From Alphaproteobacteria bacterium (GTDB lineage: Bacteria; Pseudomonadota; Alphaproteobacteria; RUG11792), in the NCBI GenBank assembly GCA_025998575.1, contig BNWD01000019.1, positions 1 to 14,034 on the forward strand: a stretch of 14,034 nucleotides of DNA. Direction: 5' to 3'. Each line of letters opens with the position of its first letter. Positions within the stretch are counted from its first letter, which is position 1. Below, piece after piece: positions 14,006-14,034 of the stretch. The notes beneath the pieces were generated by a model that saw only the letters and a program-made list of their open reading frames with translations, did not search any database and was not told the origin of the DNA. A program made the position numbers and the translations under genes.

Positions 14006-14034
14006 AGAATATCACAAATATTTCGTTTGTGCAA
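14006..14034 (-). promoter_or_regulatory. Promoter of the 66-residue gene, bamD and rlmB operon
   Basis: On the minus strand TTGCAC (14029-14034, at the window edge) and TATTCT (14006-14011) are 17 bases apart. Transcription would start near 13999, about 24 bases before the ATG at 13975. Confidence 0.65.

Noticed and set aside
1..14034. CRISPR arrays, insertion sequences, integrase or toxin-antitoxin pairs
   Set aside because: No regularly spaced repeats, transposase motifs or paired small genes with recognisable families were seen on either strand.

Overview
The window reads as a piece of an AT-rich, gene-poor bacterial chromosome, most likely an alphaproteobacterium with a reduced, decaying genome such as a host-associated Holosporales- or Rickettsiales-like lineage. 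This is inferred from four intact housekeeping genes of proteobacterial type (ffh, uvrB, bamD, rlmB), a tRNA-Ser(GGA) with encoded CCA, very low GC between genes, and long stretches that hold only broken reading frames. No taxonomic marker was searched, so the placement is tentative.

Layout, left to right. 1-125: 3' end of an unrecognised plus-strand gene. 243-1520: ffh, complete. 1611-2938, minus strand: a promoter-driven cluster of three small exported proteins. The first (2609-2867) is broken by a frameshift and is a paralogue of the second. 2947-3037, minus: tRNA-Ser(GGA) with its own promoter. 3709-5433, plus: an exported serine hydrolase of the class C beta-lactamase fold. 5434-7260: about 1.8 kb with no intact gene, only decayed frames on the minus strand. 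7273-7458, plus: a fragment carrying the last ~60 residues of RNA polymerase beta (rpoB). 7515-8619, minus: an exported protein of unknown function, broken by two homopolymer frameshifts, one in a run of seven G. 8741-9238, minus: two tandem, related C-terminal remnants of a Ser/Thr/Pro-rich protein. 9327-11270, plus: uvrB, complete. 11346-11555, minus: a small protein resembling the gp6-type head-tail connector of phages and gene transfer agents, behind a consensus promoter with operator-like repeats and a leader hairpin. 11881-12189, plus: a likely decayed frame. 12298-14034, minus: an operon of a 66-residue membrane or exported protein, bamD and rlmB, with a consensus promoter at the window edge.

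Functionally, ffh (membrane targeting), bamD (outer-membrane protein assembly), the exported-protein cluster and the serine hydrolase all belong to the cell envelope. uvrB is DNA repair and rlmB is rRNA methylation. I see no complete defence system, CRISPR array or insertion sequence. The most interesting material is the accessory and decaying part: families of exported proteins duplicated in tandem and then broken, mostly at homopolymer runs; an orphan rpoB tail; and a phage/GTA-like gene under a tightly structured promoter. Four proposed frame breaks (2705-2709, 7702-7706, 8531-8537, 11348-11353) sit in homopolymers, so sequencing error must be excluded before any is called a true mutation or a phase switch.
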